From NCBI GenBank assembly GCA_902617825.1, contig CACMYE010000004.1, positions 1-64,000 of the forward strand: a stretch of DNA of 64,000 nt. The letters run 5' to 3'. The translations under genes were made by a program, and so were the position numbers. The first letter of the stretch is position 1; each line of letters begins with the position of its first letter. This stretch comes from an uncultured Pelagibacteraceae bacterium (GTDB lineage Bacteria; Pseudomonadota; Alphaproteobacteria; Pelagibacterales; Pelagibacteraceae). Positions 23,054 through 34,500 of this stretch are shown here, piece after piece. The notes beneath the pieces were generated by a model, which saw only the letters and a list, made by a program, of their open reading frames with translations, was not told the origin of the DNA and did no database searches.

Positions 23054-25462
23054 TTAGGATCTAATTTTCGCACCTGATTTGGTCTCAACAGTTGAAATTA
23101 TTAATTTATTAATTTTTTCAAGATCGCTTTCTTCTAATGTTTTTTCGGAAGATTGAATTGTTACATTGAGTGCTATAGACTTTTTATCTTTAGGAATATT
23201 TTCACCTTCATAGACATCAAATATTTTAACTGACTTAATTAAGTTTTGATCAATTGAGGATATGATTTCTATTAAATCTTGAGCTTTAAAATGTTTGTCA
23301 ACTACAAAAGCAAAGTCTCTGTCTGATTTTTGATAGTCTGAGAACTTAAATTGAGATTTTAAGTCTTTGAGTTTAAGTTTGTTATCTTTTAGGTAATCTA
23401 GATAAATTTCAAAACCAACTAGAGCTTCGGTTTTTATATCGAGTTCTTTTATAATATTTGGATGAATTTCTCCAAAATAAGCCACTGGATCAATATCGTC
23501 TTTATCCAGATACACAGAGCCAGATTTACCAGGATGATAATAAGAAGGAGATTTTTCTCTTATAAATAGATTGTGTCTATCATATCCAGCTTCGATTAAG
23601 GTCTGAATTGTATCTTTTTTTGCATCAAAAACGTCTACCAATCTGTTTTGTTCAATCCAGTTTAATCTTGATATTCTTCCTGATTTTATCCCACCGATTA
23701 CTGTTAATTGATCTCCAGGTTTGTTGTCTTTAAAAATTGGCCCTATTTCATAAAGAGAAATATCTCTAAATCCTCTATCTAAATTTTTCTTTAGATAGAA
23801 TGCCAAATTAGGAAATATTGAATTTCTTAAAACATCTAAGTCTGAACTTATTGGATTTACTATTTTTATTTCTTTGTAATTTTCTTTGAAAAGATCGTTT
23901 ATTTTTGAGTCTGTAAATGACCAAGTTACCGTCTCATAATAGCCTTTTGATGCTACAGAACGTTGTAAAAAATGAAAAAGTTTTTGTTGTTTATTAAGTG
24001 TGTCTTTAATTCTATTTTTTTGTGGTTCGATAATTTCTATATTATTGAAACCTTTTATTCTTACTATCTCCTCTACTATATCTATAGGTTGAGTGATATC
24101 GGGTCTCCATGTAGGAATTGTTAATTCTAATTCAGATTTCTTTTTAGAAACTTTAAAACCTAAATCTATTAAGATCTTTATGACCTCTTTATCTTTTATT
24201 TTAAAGCCTGTAATTTTTTCAAACAAAAATATTTTAAATTTGATTTTATTTTTTTTAACATTCCTAATGCTTTGAACATCGAACTTACTAACTTTTCCTC
24301 CACAAATTTTAGTTATTAATTGTGCAGCTTTATCTAAGCCTATTTTAATAGATTGAGGATCAATACCCCTTTCAAATCTAAATTTAGCGTCAGTATCAAT
24401 GTTCAACAACTTTGAAGTTTTTCTAATAGATCTAGGCAAAAAATATGCAGATTCTAACAAAATATTTTTAGTATTAAACTCAGTACCTGAGCGTGTACCT
24501 CCTATTATTCCACCCAAACCTAATACGCCAGACTTATCAGAGATAACACACATACTATTATCTAATTTATACTCTTTGTTATCAAGACCTTCGAATGTTT
24601 CACCTTTTTCTGAATTTCTTACAATAATTTCCTTATCAATTTTGTCTGAATCATATGCATGAAGCGGTCTATTTAAATCCAGCATCACATAATTAGTTAT
24701 ATCTACAATTGCTGAAATAGGCTTCTGACCTAGAGATATGATTTTATCCTTCAGCCACTTTGGACTTTCTTTGTTTGTAACATCTTTAATTAAACAACTA
24801 CCAAATATCGTACAACCTTGATTTTTATCTTTTGTAATAGAAACTTTAATTTTTTGAGGCCCACTATTTTTAATTTTAATATTAGAAATATTTTTTAATT
24901 TACCAACTCCCGCTGCTGCAAGATCTCTTGCTACTCCTCTTACACCTAAACAATCAGGTCGATTAGGAGTGACGGATAAATCAATAACTTTTTCACTATT
25001 ATTTTTAAAAAAATTTTTACCTACTTTGTCAGAGTAATTATTTGACTTTAGTTCTGTTATTCCATCACTTTCATCAGATAAATTTAATTCTGACTCTGAG
25101 CACAACATCCCATATGAAGTTACACCCCTTATTTTGCTAACTGTGAGTTTCATGTTATTTTTTGGAATCACTGATCCAGGTCCGGCATAAACGGTTAGAA
25201 GGTCTTTCTTGGCATTAGGTGCTCCACATACAACTTTTACAGTATTTTGTTCCCCTATATCAACATCACATACTTTTAACTTGTCTGCATTTGGGTGTTG
25301 CTCAGCATTAATAATTTTTGCTACTTTAAAATTATCTAAGTCAGAACTAACTTTTTCAAAGCTCTCAACTTCAAGCCCAATATCTGTCAGCTTCTCAATT
25401 ATTTGATTATCCTTGAACTTAGTATCAAGATGTTCTTTAAGCCAGCTTATTGTAAATTTCAT
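23054..25462 (-). CDS. pheT: Phenylalanyl-tRNA synthetase beta subunit
   Basis: [37 protein letters not shown]; directly downstream of pheS. Confidence 0.97.
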   Translation of the reverse strand: MKFTISWLKEHLDTKFKDNQIIEKLTDIGLEVESFEKVSSDLDNFKVAKIINAEQHPNADKLKVCDVDIGEQNTVKVVCGAPNAKKDLLTVYAGPGSVIPKNNMKLTVSKIRGVTSYGMLCSESELNLSDESDGITELKSNNYSDKVGKNFFKNNSEKVIDLSVTPNRPDCLGVRGVARDLAAAGVGKLKNISNIKIKNSGPQKIKVSITKDKNQGCTIFGSCLIKDVTNKESPKWLKDKIISLGQKPISAIVDITNYVMLDLNRPLHAYDSDKIDKEIIVRNSEKGETFEGLDNKEYKLDNSMCVISDKSGVLGLGGIIGGTRSGTEFNTKNILLESAYFLPRSIRKTSKLLNIDTDAKFRFERGIDPQSIKIGLDKAAQLITKICGGKVSKFDVQSIRNVKKNKIKFKIFLFEKITGFKIKDKEVIKILIDLGFKVSKKKSELELTIPTWRPDITQPIDIVEEIVRIKGFNNIEIIEPQKNRIKDTLNKQQKLFHFLQRSVASKGYYETVTWSFTDSKINDLFKENYKEIKIVNPISSDLDVLRNSIFPNLAFYLKKNLDRGFRDISLYEIGPIFKDNKPGDQLTVIGGIKSGRISRLNWIEQNRLVDVFDAKKDTIQTLIEAGYDRHNLFIREKSPSYYHPGKSGSVYLDKDDIDPVAYFGEIHPNIIKELDIKTEALVGFEIYLDYLKDNKLKLKDLKSQFKFSDYQKSDRDFAFVVDKHFKAQDLIEIISSIDQNLIKSVKIFDVYEGENIPKDKKSIALNVTIQSSEKTLEESDLEKINKLIISTVETKSGAKIRS

Positions 25463-26526
25463 CGACTAAGGCCTCTGTAATTTGATGGTACATCTAATGG
25501 ATCAAACCCAAAGTGACTCAGCCACCTATAGTCAGTCTCAAAAAAAGCCCTTAGATCATTTATTCCATACTTAAGCATGGCTAATCTATCTATACCAATC
25601 CCAAATGCGTAACCTTGATACTTGTCTGGATTTATTTTTACATTTTTAAGTACATTTGGATGTACCATCCCGCAACCTAAAATCTCCAACCATTTATCTC
25701 CTTCACCGATGACTATTTTGCCATCTTTCAGTTCATAACCAATGTCAACTTCAGCCGATGGCTCTGTAAAGGGGAAGTGACTTGGTCTAAATCTCATTTT
25801 GATTTTATCAACTTCAAAGAAGGATTTTATAAAATAATTTAAGCAACCTTTTAAATGTCCCATGTTTATATTTTTATCAATATGAAGTCCCTCAACTTGA
25901 TGAAACATTGGAGCATGAGTTTGATCACTGTCAGATCTATATGTTCTACCAGGAGCAATGATTTTAAAAGGTGGTTTCCCTTTTAGCATTGTTCTTACTT
26001 GAACTGGAGATGTATGAGTTCTTAAAAGTAATTCTTTTTTATCATCTAAATAAAAAGTATCATGCATGTCTCTTGCCGGATGGTTGTCTGGGGTATTTAA
26101 TGCAGTAAAATTGTAATGCTCATTCTCTACATCTGGTCCTTCTTCAACGCTAAAACCAATTTCAGAAAATATAGAGGAAATTTCATCTATAACTTGAGAA
26201 ACAGGATGGATCTTACCTTGAACAATATTTCTTTCAGGCAGAGTCACATCTACTTTTTCATTCTCTAGCCTAGAATTTATTTCTTTAGTTTCTATTTCTT
26301 TAATTTTTTTATTAATTTTTTCTTGTAATTCATCTTTTACAAAATTTAAATCCGATGCAAATTTTTTCCGTTCTTCAGCTGGTAAAGATCCAAGATTTTT
26401 AAAATGATTAGAAATTTTACCCTTCTTACCAAATAACTCAGATTTTATTTGATTTATACTTTCAATGTTTAAATCAGTATTTAATTTGTGTAAGAATTCA
26501 TCTTTTATTTTTTTAATATCAGACAT
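25459..26526 (-). CDS. pheS: Phenylalanyl-tRNA synthetase alpha subunit
   Basis: [49 protein letters not shown]. Confidence 0.97.
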   Translation of the reverse strand: MSDIKKIKDEFLHKLNTDLNIESINQIKSELFGKKGKISNHFKNLGSLPAEERKKFASDLNFVKDELQEKINKKIKEIETKEINSRLENEKVDVTLPERNIVQGKIHPVSQVIDEISSIFSEIGFSVEEGPDVENEHYNFTALNTPDNHPARDMHDTFYLDDKKELLLRTHTSPVQVRTMLKGKPPFKIIAPGRTYRSDSDQTHAPMFHQVEGLHIDKNINMGHLKGCLNYFIKSFFEVDKIKMRFRPSHFPFTEPSAEVDIGYELKDGKIVIGEGDKWLEILGCGMVHPNVLKNVKINPDKYQGYAFGIGIDRLAMLKYGINDLRAFFETDYRWLSHFGFDPLDVPSNYRGLSR

Positions 26527-26569
26527 ATTTGTAGAATATTTGTTAACCTTAGAAAAACAACAATGAAAA

Positions 26570-26926
26570 TTAATTCAATGCTGATTGGGCTTTTTGTACA
26601 ATTGTTTTGAATGCCTCTGGGCTATCATAAGCAATTTCAGCAAGAATCTTTCTATCTATTGCAATACCACATTTACTTAATCCGTTTATGAATTTAGAAT
26701 ATGTCATTCCTTCAGCTCTGACACCTGCGTTGATTCTTTGTATCCATAAAGATTTGAAATCTCTTTTTTTGTTTCTTCTGTCTCTATAAGCATATTGCAT
26801 TGATTTTTCCATTGCCTGCTTTGCAACTCTAATAGTATTTTTTCTTCTGCCCCATTGGCCTTTTACAGCTTTTAAGACTTTTTTATGCTTAGCTCTACTT
26901 GTTACGCCTCTTTTAACTCTCGCCAT
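26570..26926 (-). CDS. rplT: 50S ribosomal protein L20
   Basis: [67 protein letters not shown]. Confidence 0.98.
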   Translation of the reverse strand: MARVKRGVTSRAKHKKVLKAVKGQWGRRKNTIRVAKQAMEKSMQYAYRDRRNKKRDFKSLWIQRINAGVRAEGMTYSKFINGLSKCGIAIDRKILAEIAYDSPEAFKTIVQKAQSALN

Positions 26927-26928
26927 TA

Positions 26929-27135
26929 TTAACCTCTTAAACTGTAGGGCATGTATGATTTGACAATTTTTCCATCTTGCTTGGACATTGTTGTAGTGCC
27001 TCTTAATTTTCTAATTTGAGAATTTGTTCTTTTAATCATGCCGTGCCTCTTTCCTGCTTGGGCTGTCATCACTTTCCCCTTTGCTGAAATCTTAAATCTT
27101 TTTTTTGCTGAGCTTTTTGTTTTTAATTTAGGCAT
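26929..27135 (-). CDS. rpmI: 50S ribosomal protein L35
   Basis: [22 protein letters not shown]... AGKRHGM. Confidence 0.97.
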   Translation of the reverse strand: MPKLKTKSSAKKRFKISAKGKVMTAQAGKRHGMIKRTNSQIRKLRGTTTMSKQDGKIVKSYMPYSLRG

Positions 27136-27188
27136 AATTCTGCGGACTTATACAAAGAATGGTATAATTTTACAACCTCTATTAAACC

Positions 27189-27734
27189 CTATAAAGGTTG
27201 GATAACCATAATCATTTGCTTACCATCAAATTTTGGATGGAGTTCTACCTTACCAATATCTTTCATGTCTTCCTTGATTTTGCCCATTAACTCATTTCCT
27301 AAGTGTGAGTGTTGTAGTTCTCTACCTTTAAATCTAATTGTGAATTTTACCTTATCTCCTTTAGCGATAAATTTTTTTGCATTTTTAACTTTAAAATCAT
27401 AATCATGCGTTTCTGTTACAGGTCTCATTTTAATTTCTTTTAACAAAACTATTTTTTGTTTTTTTTTTGCAAGATTTGCTTTTTTTTGGGCGTCATATTT
27501 GTACTTACCCATATCCATGATTTTACAAACTGGAGGGTTTGCATTTGGTGCTATTTCAATTAAATCAAGCCCTTGATTTTTTGCCATTGAGATAGCTTCA
27601 TTGGTATTAAGTACACCAAGATTTTCCCCGTCGCTTGCTATAACCTGAACATCAGGAGAGGAGATTCTATTATTAGATCTTGGGCCTCTATCCTTAGTTC
27701 TTCTTTGAAAATAATTTTGTTTAAAATCTGCCAC
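27189..27734 (-). CDS. infC: Translation initiation factor IF-3
   Basis: NQGLDLIEIAPNANPPVCKIMDMGKYKYDAQKK, EIKMRPVTETHDYDFKVKNAKKFI, VKFTIRFKGRE. Confidence 0.97.
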   Translation of the reverse strand: MADFKQNYFQRRTKDRGPRSNNRISSPDVQVIASDGENLGVLNTNEAISMAKNQGLDLIEIAPNANPPVCKIMDMGKYKYDAQKKANLAKKKQKIVLLKEIKMRPVTETHDYDFKVKNAKKFIAKGDKVKFTIRFKGRELQHSHLGNELMGKIKEDMKDIGKVELHPKFDGKQMIMVIQPL

Positions 27735-29651
27735 TTAGTTTGAAGATGCTTTGTTTAAAGCAGAGAAAGTTTTTAAGAATGTGTCTATATCCATATTTTC
27801 TTGTTTGTTAGAGTCTAACCTTCTAATCGTTACAGAATTGGAGTCAACTTCTTTTTTACCACAAATTAATAAAAGAGGGATTTTAGCTAACGAATGATCT
27901 CGTATTTTATAATTTAAATTTTGATTTTTTAAATCAACAGAAGATCTAATACCTACGTTTATAATTTTATTAGATAAATCAATAGCATAATCATTAAATT
28001 CTTCTGAAATAGGAATTACCATTGTTTGTAAAGGCGATATCCAGAACGGAAATTTACCAGCATAATTTTCAATTAAGATTCCAATAAATCTTTCTAAAGA
28101 TCCAAATAGAGCTCTATGAAGCATTACGGGAATTTTCCTACTCCCATCTTTATCAACATATGAAGCACCTAATCTCTCAGGTAAATTTAAATCAACTTGC
28201 AAAGTTCCACATTGCCAATCTCTTCCAATAGCATCCCTTAGAACAAACTCAATTTTAGGACCATAGAATGCACCTTCTCCTTTATTAATACTATATTCTA
28301 ATTTTGAAGCTTTCACTGCCTCTAGTAATGATGCTTCTGCTTTATCCCAAACTTCATCATCACCAACTCTTACCTCTGGTCTATCTGCATATTTTAAAAT
28401 TACATCTTCAAACCCAAGGTCTTTATAAATATCCAAAATTAAATTAGTAACAATTAAACACTCACTTGTAATTTGATCCTCTGAACAAAAAATATGTGCA
28501 TCGTCTTGCGTAAAAGCTCTCACTCTAAGCAAACCATGTAATGCTCCTGATGGTTCATATCTGTGAACTTTTCCAAACTCTGCATAACGCAAAGGAAGAT
28601 CTCGATAACTTTTTAGCCCTTGATTAAATACCTGAACATGTCCTGGACAATTCATTGGTTTTATTGCAAACACCTTCTCATCTGGTGTTTCAGATGTGTA
28701 CATGTTGTCACCATATTTTCCCCAATGTCCTGATTTTTCCCATAATTGTCTATCCAATACTTCAGGTGTATTTATTTCTTTGTAACCAGCTGCATCCTGT
28801 CTATTTCTCATATAGTTAATTAAATTTTGAAATAACGCCCAGCCTCTTTCGTGCCAAAAAACAGATCCTGGACTTTCTTCTCTAAAATGAAATAAATCCA
28901 TTTCTTTTCCTAATTTTCTATGATCTCTCTTTTCTGCTTCTTCTATTCTTTTAAGATGTTCAACTAAATCTTTTTGAGTTGCCCAACTAGTACCATATAT
29001 TCTTTGAAGCATTTCGTTTTTTGAGTCTCCTCTCCAATAAGCACCAGAGACTTTAGTTAGTTTAAAATACTTTCCAATTTTGCCTGTTGAGGACAAATGA
29101 GGACCTCTACAAAGATCATGCCAATCACCATGAAAATAAATTGAGACATCTTCTTTCTCAGGGATAGCTTTAATTAATTCAGATTTATAAATTTCACCTT
29201 TTTTTTTAAAATGATCAATAGCTTTATTTCTATCCCAAACTTCTCTCTTAGTAATTTCATTTCTATCTACAATTTCTTTCATCTTATTTTCAATTTTGAC
29301 TAAATCATCTTCAGTAAAAGGTTCTTTTCTTGCAAAGTCATAGTAAAATCCATTTTCAATAACTGGACCAATTGTAACCTGAGTACCAGGGAATAATTCT
29401 TGAACAGCCATTGCCAATATGTGAGCTGTGTCATGTCTAATTGTTTCCAGCCCTTCTGGATTTTTTGAAGTAAAAATTTCTACAGAGCAGTCTTTTTCTA
29501 TTAAATAATCTAAATCTTTAAGTTCACCATCAACACTTATAACCATTGCTTGTTTTGCTAATGACTTACTTATTTTCTCGGCTACTTCAGCTCCAGTAAC
29601 TTTTTTTTTAAAATTTAGATTATTCCCGTCTGGTAATGTTATTGTAGGCAT
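27735..29651 (-). CDS. thrS: Threonyl-tRNA synthetase
   Basis: TGS domain MPTITLPDGN, RHDTAHILAMAV, KPMNCPGHVQVF, FTQDDAHIFC. Confidence 0.97.
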   Translation of the reverse strand: MPTITLPDGNNLNFKKKVTGAEVAEKISKSLAKQAMVISVDGELKDLDYLIEKDCSVEIFTSKNPEGLETIRHDTAHILAMAVQELFPGTQVTIGPVIENGFYYDFARKEPFTEDDLVKIENKMKEIVDRNEITKREVWDRNKAIDHFKKKGEIYKSELIKAIPEKEDVSIYFHGDWHDLCRGPHLSSTGKIGKYFKLTKVSGAYWRGDSKNEMLQRIYGTSWATQKDLVEHLKRIEEAEKRDHRKLGKEMDLFHFREESPGSVFWHERGWALFQNLINYMRNRQDAAGYKEINTPEVLDRQLWEKSGHWGKYGDNMYTSETPDEKVFAIKPMNCPGHVQVFNQGLKSYRDLPLRYAEFGKVHRYEPSGALHGLLRVRAFTQDDAHIFCSEDQITSECLIVTNLILDIYKDLGFEDVILKYADRPEVRVGDDEVWDKAEASLLEAVKASKLEYSINKGEGAFYGPKIEFVLRDAIGRDWQCGTLQVDLNLPERLGASYVDKDGSRKIPVMLHRALFGSLERFIGILIENYAGKFPFWISPLQTMVIPISEEFNDYAIDLSNKIINVGIRSSVDLKNQNLNYKIRDHSLAKIPLLLICGKKEVDSNSVTIRRLDSNKQENMDIDTFLKTFSALNKASSN

Positions 29652-30806
29652 TTAATTTAATAGTCTTTTATACTCTGAATAAGTAGAAAAACACATTTTT
29701 TCAACATTAAATCTTTGAGTAACGTTTTTTCTTGCCTCTATTCCCATCATTTTTAGAGATGTTTCATCCATATTAAGAACTCTTAAAATCTGTTTACTTA
29801 AAGATTTGGCATTGTTTGACTCAAATAAAAAACCTGTTTTTTCATCAATGACTGTTTCATTAGATCCACCGATATTGCTAGCTACTATAGGTTTTCCCAT
29901 AGATTGGGCTTCCACTGACACTCTTCCAAAAGCTTCTGGTTCATTTGAGGCTGAAACAATTATATCTGAAACTTTGTATGCTAAAGCCATATTTTTACAA
30001 TGATCTATAAATCGTATTTGTTTTGACATCCTGTATTGTTCTGAGAGTCTAATTAATTTTTTTTTAAAGAGTTCACGACCTTGGTCACTACCAAGAATGA
30101 CTGTGTAGAATGCTTCATATCCAAGTTCTATATTAATTAAATTGACTGCTTCAATAAATACTTCCTGACCCTTCCATGAAGTTAGTCTGCCTGGCAAAAG
30201 TATAATTTTTTTGTCTTTGTCAATATCCCATTGTTTCAATAATTTTTTTTCATCATTTTCAAGAGTTGTAGATGAATCAAAATAATCAACATTAATACCT
30301 CTAAAAATTACCAAGAATTTTTTTTTATAATTTAAATACATAGAATAATTTTCTTTAATATGAGAAAAAATAAAATTTGATCCTGCAATAATTAAATCAG
30401 ATCTTACCATTACCGAATTATAAAATTTTTTCAAATTAGTTTTAAAATTGTAAGTGCCATGAAAAGTTGTCACAAATTTTCTTCCAGTAATTTTTGAGGC
30501 TATCAGACAAGACCATGCAGGTGCTCGACTTCGAGCATGAACTATCGAAATATTATTTAATAAAATAATTCCAATTAAAATAATTGAGTTAATAAAAATT
30601 AATAAAGGATTTTTACTCTGCACAGGTAGCTTAAAAATTTTTACCTTTTTTTTATCAACAAACTTAAGCAATTCACCACCACTAGTTACAATAAATGATT
30701 CGCAATTATTTTCAGGCAAATAATGGGCTATATCAAAGCAGCCTGTTTCCGCTCCTCCATATCCTAATTTGGGAATGACTTGTAAAACTTTTAAATTAGT
30801 TGCCAT
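29652..30806 (-). CDS. Glycosyltransferase, GT4-like
   Basis: LGYGGAETGCFDIA, ILLPGRLTSWKGQEVFIEA, SASNEPEAFGRVSVEAQSMGKPIVASNIGGSNETV. Confidence 0.88.
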   Translation of the reverse strand: MATNLKVLQVIPKLGYGGAETGCFDIAHYLPENNCESFIVTSGGELLKFVDKKKVKIFKLPVQSKNPLLIFINSIILIGIILLNNISIVHARSRAPAWSCLIASKITGRKFVTTFHGTYNFKTNLKKFYNSVMVRSDLIIAGSNFIFSHIKENYSMYLNYKKKFLVIFRGINVDYFDSSTTLENDEKKLLKQWDIDKDKKIILLPGRLTSWKGQEVFIEAVNLINIELGYEAFYTVILGSDQGRELFKKKLIRLSEQYRMSKQIRFIDHCKNMALAYKVSDIIVSASNEPEAFGRVSVEAQSMGKPIVASNIGGSNETVIDEKTGFLFESNNAKSLSKQILRVLNMDETSLKMMGIEARKNVTQRFNVEKMCFSTYSEYKRLLN

Positions 30807-30846
30807 TTGATAAACTTATATATTATTAGACAAAATATATAAACAA

Positions 30847-31590
30847 ATGACAAATTTCAGATATCACGAGATCTCAAAAACCAAGAAAATTAGATATATT
30901 TCTAGAATTTATAAAAATAATTTGTCTTTAGTTTTTCTCCATGGATTTATGTCAGATCTTGAAGGAGAGAAGCCTAAAGCATTATTAAATTTTGCAAAGA
31001 AAAATAAAATCAACTTCCTAGCACTTGAATATTCTGGACATGGTAAATCTTCAGGAAAATTTACAAAAGGTAATATTTCAAAATGGAGTGATGAAACTTC
31101 AAAATTAGTAAAAAAATATGCAAAAGACCGAAAAATAATATTTATAGGTTCAAGTATGGGTGCTTGGATTGCTTTAAAACAATTTAAAATTTTTAAAAAT
31201 CAAATTGTTGGTTTTTTAGGAATTGGGTCAGCTCCTGAATTTTTAGAAAATATTATGTGGAAAAAATTTTCCACAAAAATGAAAAAAGAAACGATTACAA
31301 AAGGAATTTATAATTTAAAACATGGAAATTATGATTATCCTATAACATATCAACTAATTAAAGATGGAAGAAAAAACAAAGTTTTAAATAAAAAAATTAA
31401 TTTAAAAATTAAGGTTACTATGGTTCATGGAGAAAAAGATGAGGCTGTTGAAGTTTCTTACTCTAGAAAAGTTTTAAGACTTTTTACAAATGCAAAGAAA
31501 AAGTTAAATATAGTCAAAAATGGTGATCATAGTTTGTCTAGTAAGAAAGGTCTAAAAATAATACTTAAAGAGTTGAAACTATTAATCTAA
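30847..31590 (+). CDS. Alpha/beta hydrolase
   Basis: LVFLHGFMSDLEG, ALEYSGHGKSSG, FIGSSMGAWIAL (GxSxG), MVHGEKDEAV. Confidence 0.85.
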   Translation: MTNFRYHEISKTKKIRYISRIYKNNLSLVFLHGFMSDLEGEKPKALLNFAKKNKINFLALEYSGHGKSSGKFTKGNISKWSDETSKLVKKYAKDRKIIFIGSSMGAWIALKQFKIFKNQIVGFLGIGSAPEFLENIMWKKFSTKMKKETITKGIYNLKHGNYDYPITYQLIKDGRKNKVLNKKINLKIKVTMVHGEKDEAVEVSYSRKVLRLFTNAKKKLNIVKNGDHSLSSKKGLKIILKELKLLI

Positions 31591-34500
31591 CTAACTTTTT
31601 TAATGCCTTTAAGAGTTATTGGGTTATCTAGTTTATCTAACATTTCTTTAGGACAAACTTGAACAAAATTAATTAACTCCTTGTCATAATTTTTAATTAT
31701 ATTTTTTGAAAATTCAGATCCTGTTTCCTTAGAATGTTCAGATATTAAATTCTTTAAAATTTCTTTCCAATAATCTGTTTCTACAGTTTGCCAAACAACT
31801 GAATCGGGGTTTACTTTTTTTGTAAATTGATGGGATTTATCGTAAATAAAAGCCATACCACCTGTCATTCCTGCTGCAAAATTATCTCCTACCTCTCCTA
31901 AAATTACTACCATTCCACCAGTCATATATTCGCAACCATTTGAATCACATCCCTCGATCACTGTTGTAGCTCCAGAATTTCTTACAGCAAATCTTTCACC
32001 TGCTTGACCTGCAGCAAAAAGTTTACCAGAAGTAGCACCATAAAGAACTGTATTTCCTAAAATTGTATTTTCATTAGAAACTAAATTACTTTCCTCTGGC
32101 AATCTAATTGAAATTGTTGCACCTGATAAACCTTTTCCAACATAGTCGTTAGCATCTCCCTTAAGAACTAATTTTAAACCTTTAGAAGAAAATGCTCCAA
32201 AAGATTGTCCAGCAGAGCCTTTAAAATTTAAAATTAAAAAATCATCATTAAGTTTTTCATATCCATATTTTTTGTAGAGATGATGAGAGATTCTTGTTCC
32301 AACAGCTCTATGTGTATTTTGTATTGGATAAACCTTTTCAATTTTTTCTGAACTATCTAATGACTTTTCTATTTCAGGCCAAATCTTTTGATCCAAAGTA
32401 TCAGGAACACTATTTATTGCTGGAAAATCACAATACCTTTTATTATTTCCATTATCAGCTTGAACAAATAGTGGATTTAAATCTAAATCATCTAAATTTG
32501 GAGATCCTTTACTAACCTGTCTTAATAAATCGGTTCTACCAATTATATCATTTAAAGATTTAAATCCTAGTTTTGCTAATATTTCTCTTACTTCAGTTCC
32601 AATGAATGTGAAAAGATTGACTATCTTTTCTGGTGTACCAGTAAATTTTTCTCTCAATTTTTCATCTTGGGTACAAACACCAACTGGACAAGTATTCGAA
32701 TGACATTGTCTTACCATAATGCAGCCCATTGCCACCAATGCTGTAGTAGCAACACCATACTCTTCAGCTCCCATCATGGCTGCAATAACAACATCTCTTC
32801 CAGTTTTTATTCCTCCGTCTGTTCTTAAAGTAACTTTGTGTCTAAGGTTATTTAAAGTTAAAACTTGGTTGGCTTCAGTCAAACCCATTTCCCATGGAAT
32901 TCCAACATACTTAACACTTGTTTGAGGTGTTGCTCCAGTTCCACCATTGTGGCCTGATATCAAAATAATATCTGCTTTAGCTTTGGCAACACCAGCTGCA
33001 ATTGTTCCAACACCAGAAGAAGCAACTAGTTTTACTCCTATTCTTGCTTTTGGATTAATTTGTTTCAAATCATAAATTAATTGCGCAAGATCTTCGATTG
33101 AATAAATGTCGTGATGTGGTGGAGGAGAGATTAATGTTACTCCTGGTGTAGAATGTCTAAGTCTTGCAATTTCCTTCGTAATCTTAAATCCTGGAAGCTG
33201 GCCGCCTTCTCCTGGTTTTGCACCTTGTGCAATTTTAATTTCAATTTCGTTACAATTATTTAAGTAGTTAACTGTTACTCCAAATCTTGCAGAGGCTATT
33301 TGTTTTACTCTAGAATTTGCGCTATCTCCATTTTCCAATACCTTAAATCTTTTTTCATCCTCTCCTCCTTCTCCGCTGCAAGAGGCACCTTTAATTCTAT
33401 TCATTCCAGTGGCTAATGTTTCATGAGCTTCTTTTGACAAAGCTCCATGTGACATGCTCCCACTTCCAAATCTTTTTAATATATTTGCTAGAGGCTCCAC
33501 TTCTGAAATATCAATTGATCCTTTTAATTTTTTTGTTCTAAAATCAATTAAATCTCTTAAATTTATTGGTGGTAGATTATAAATACCCTCTGCATATCTT
33601 TTGTAAGCATCATAAGAATTGGAACCTACAGCACTTTGAAGTAAATGAATTAATTTTCCTTGATACTGATGAGTCTCTCCATTTTTTCTATATCTATAGA
33701 TTCCGCCTATGGGGAGAATTGTATCACTGCTTTCAAAAGCTTCTTTGTGTATTTCTCTAATTTTTTTTTCAATTCCTGTTAGTCCTATACCTGAAATTTT
33801 TGATACTACTCCAGGAAAATAGTTTGCAACAATTGTTCTGCTTAAACCAACAGTCTCAAAATTACATCCTCCTCTATAAGAACTTAAGACAGAAATACCC
33901 ATCTTAGACATTATTTTTAGAAGTCCTGCATTTACCGACTTAATATATCTTTCAATACATTCGTCAAAACTAAATTTTCCAAACAATTTCTTTTCATGCC
34001 TTTGATATAAGCTGTCAAAAGCTAGATATGGATTTACTGTAGTTGCACCAACTCCAATTAAAGTTGCAAAAGAGTGAGTATCCATTGCTTCTCCTGACTG
34101 GACATTAATAGAAACATACCCTCTAAGTTTTTTTTCAATTAAAAATGAATTGATTGCACCAACTGCGAGTAACATTGGAATTGGAATCTTTGTACTTGAA
34201 AGCTCTTTGTCACTTAAAATTAATTGTGTAACTCCTTGTCTTACAGCTATTTCTGCTTCTTTTTGAATTCTTTTTATAGACTCATGCAAATTTTCATTGT
34301 CTGAGAAAGTACAATCTATTAAGGAAGAATTTTTACCAAAAAAATTGATGAATTTCTCAAATTGTGAATTTGATAAAATTGGACTGTTTAAAACATAAAT
34401 ATTTTGCTTTGTTAGATTTTCAAAATTGAGAATATTTCCAAGATTTCCAAATCTTGTTTTTAGACTCATCACTTTATTTTCTCTTAAAGAGTCTATCGGA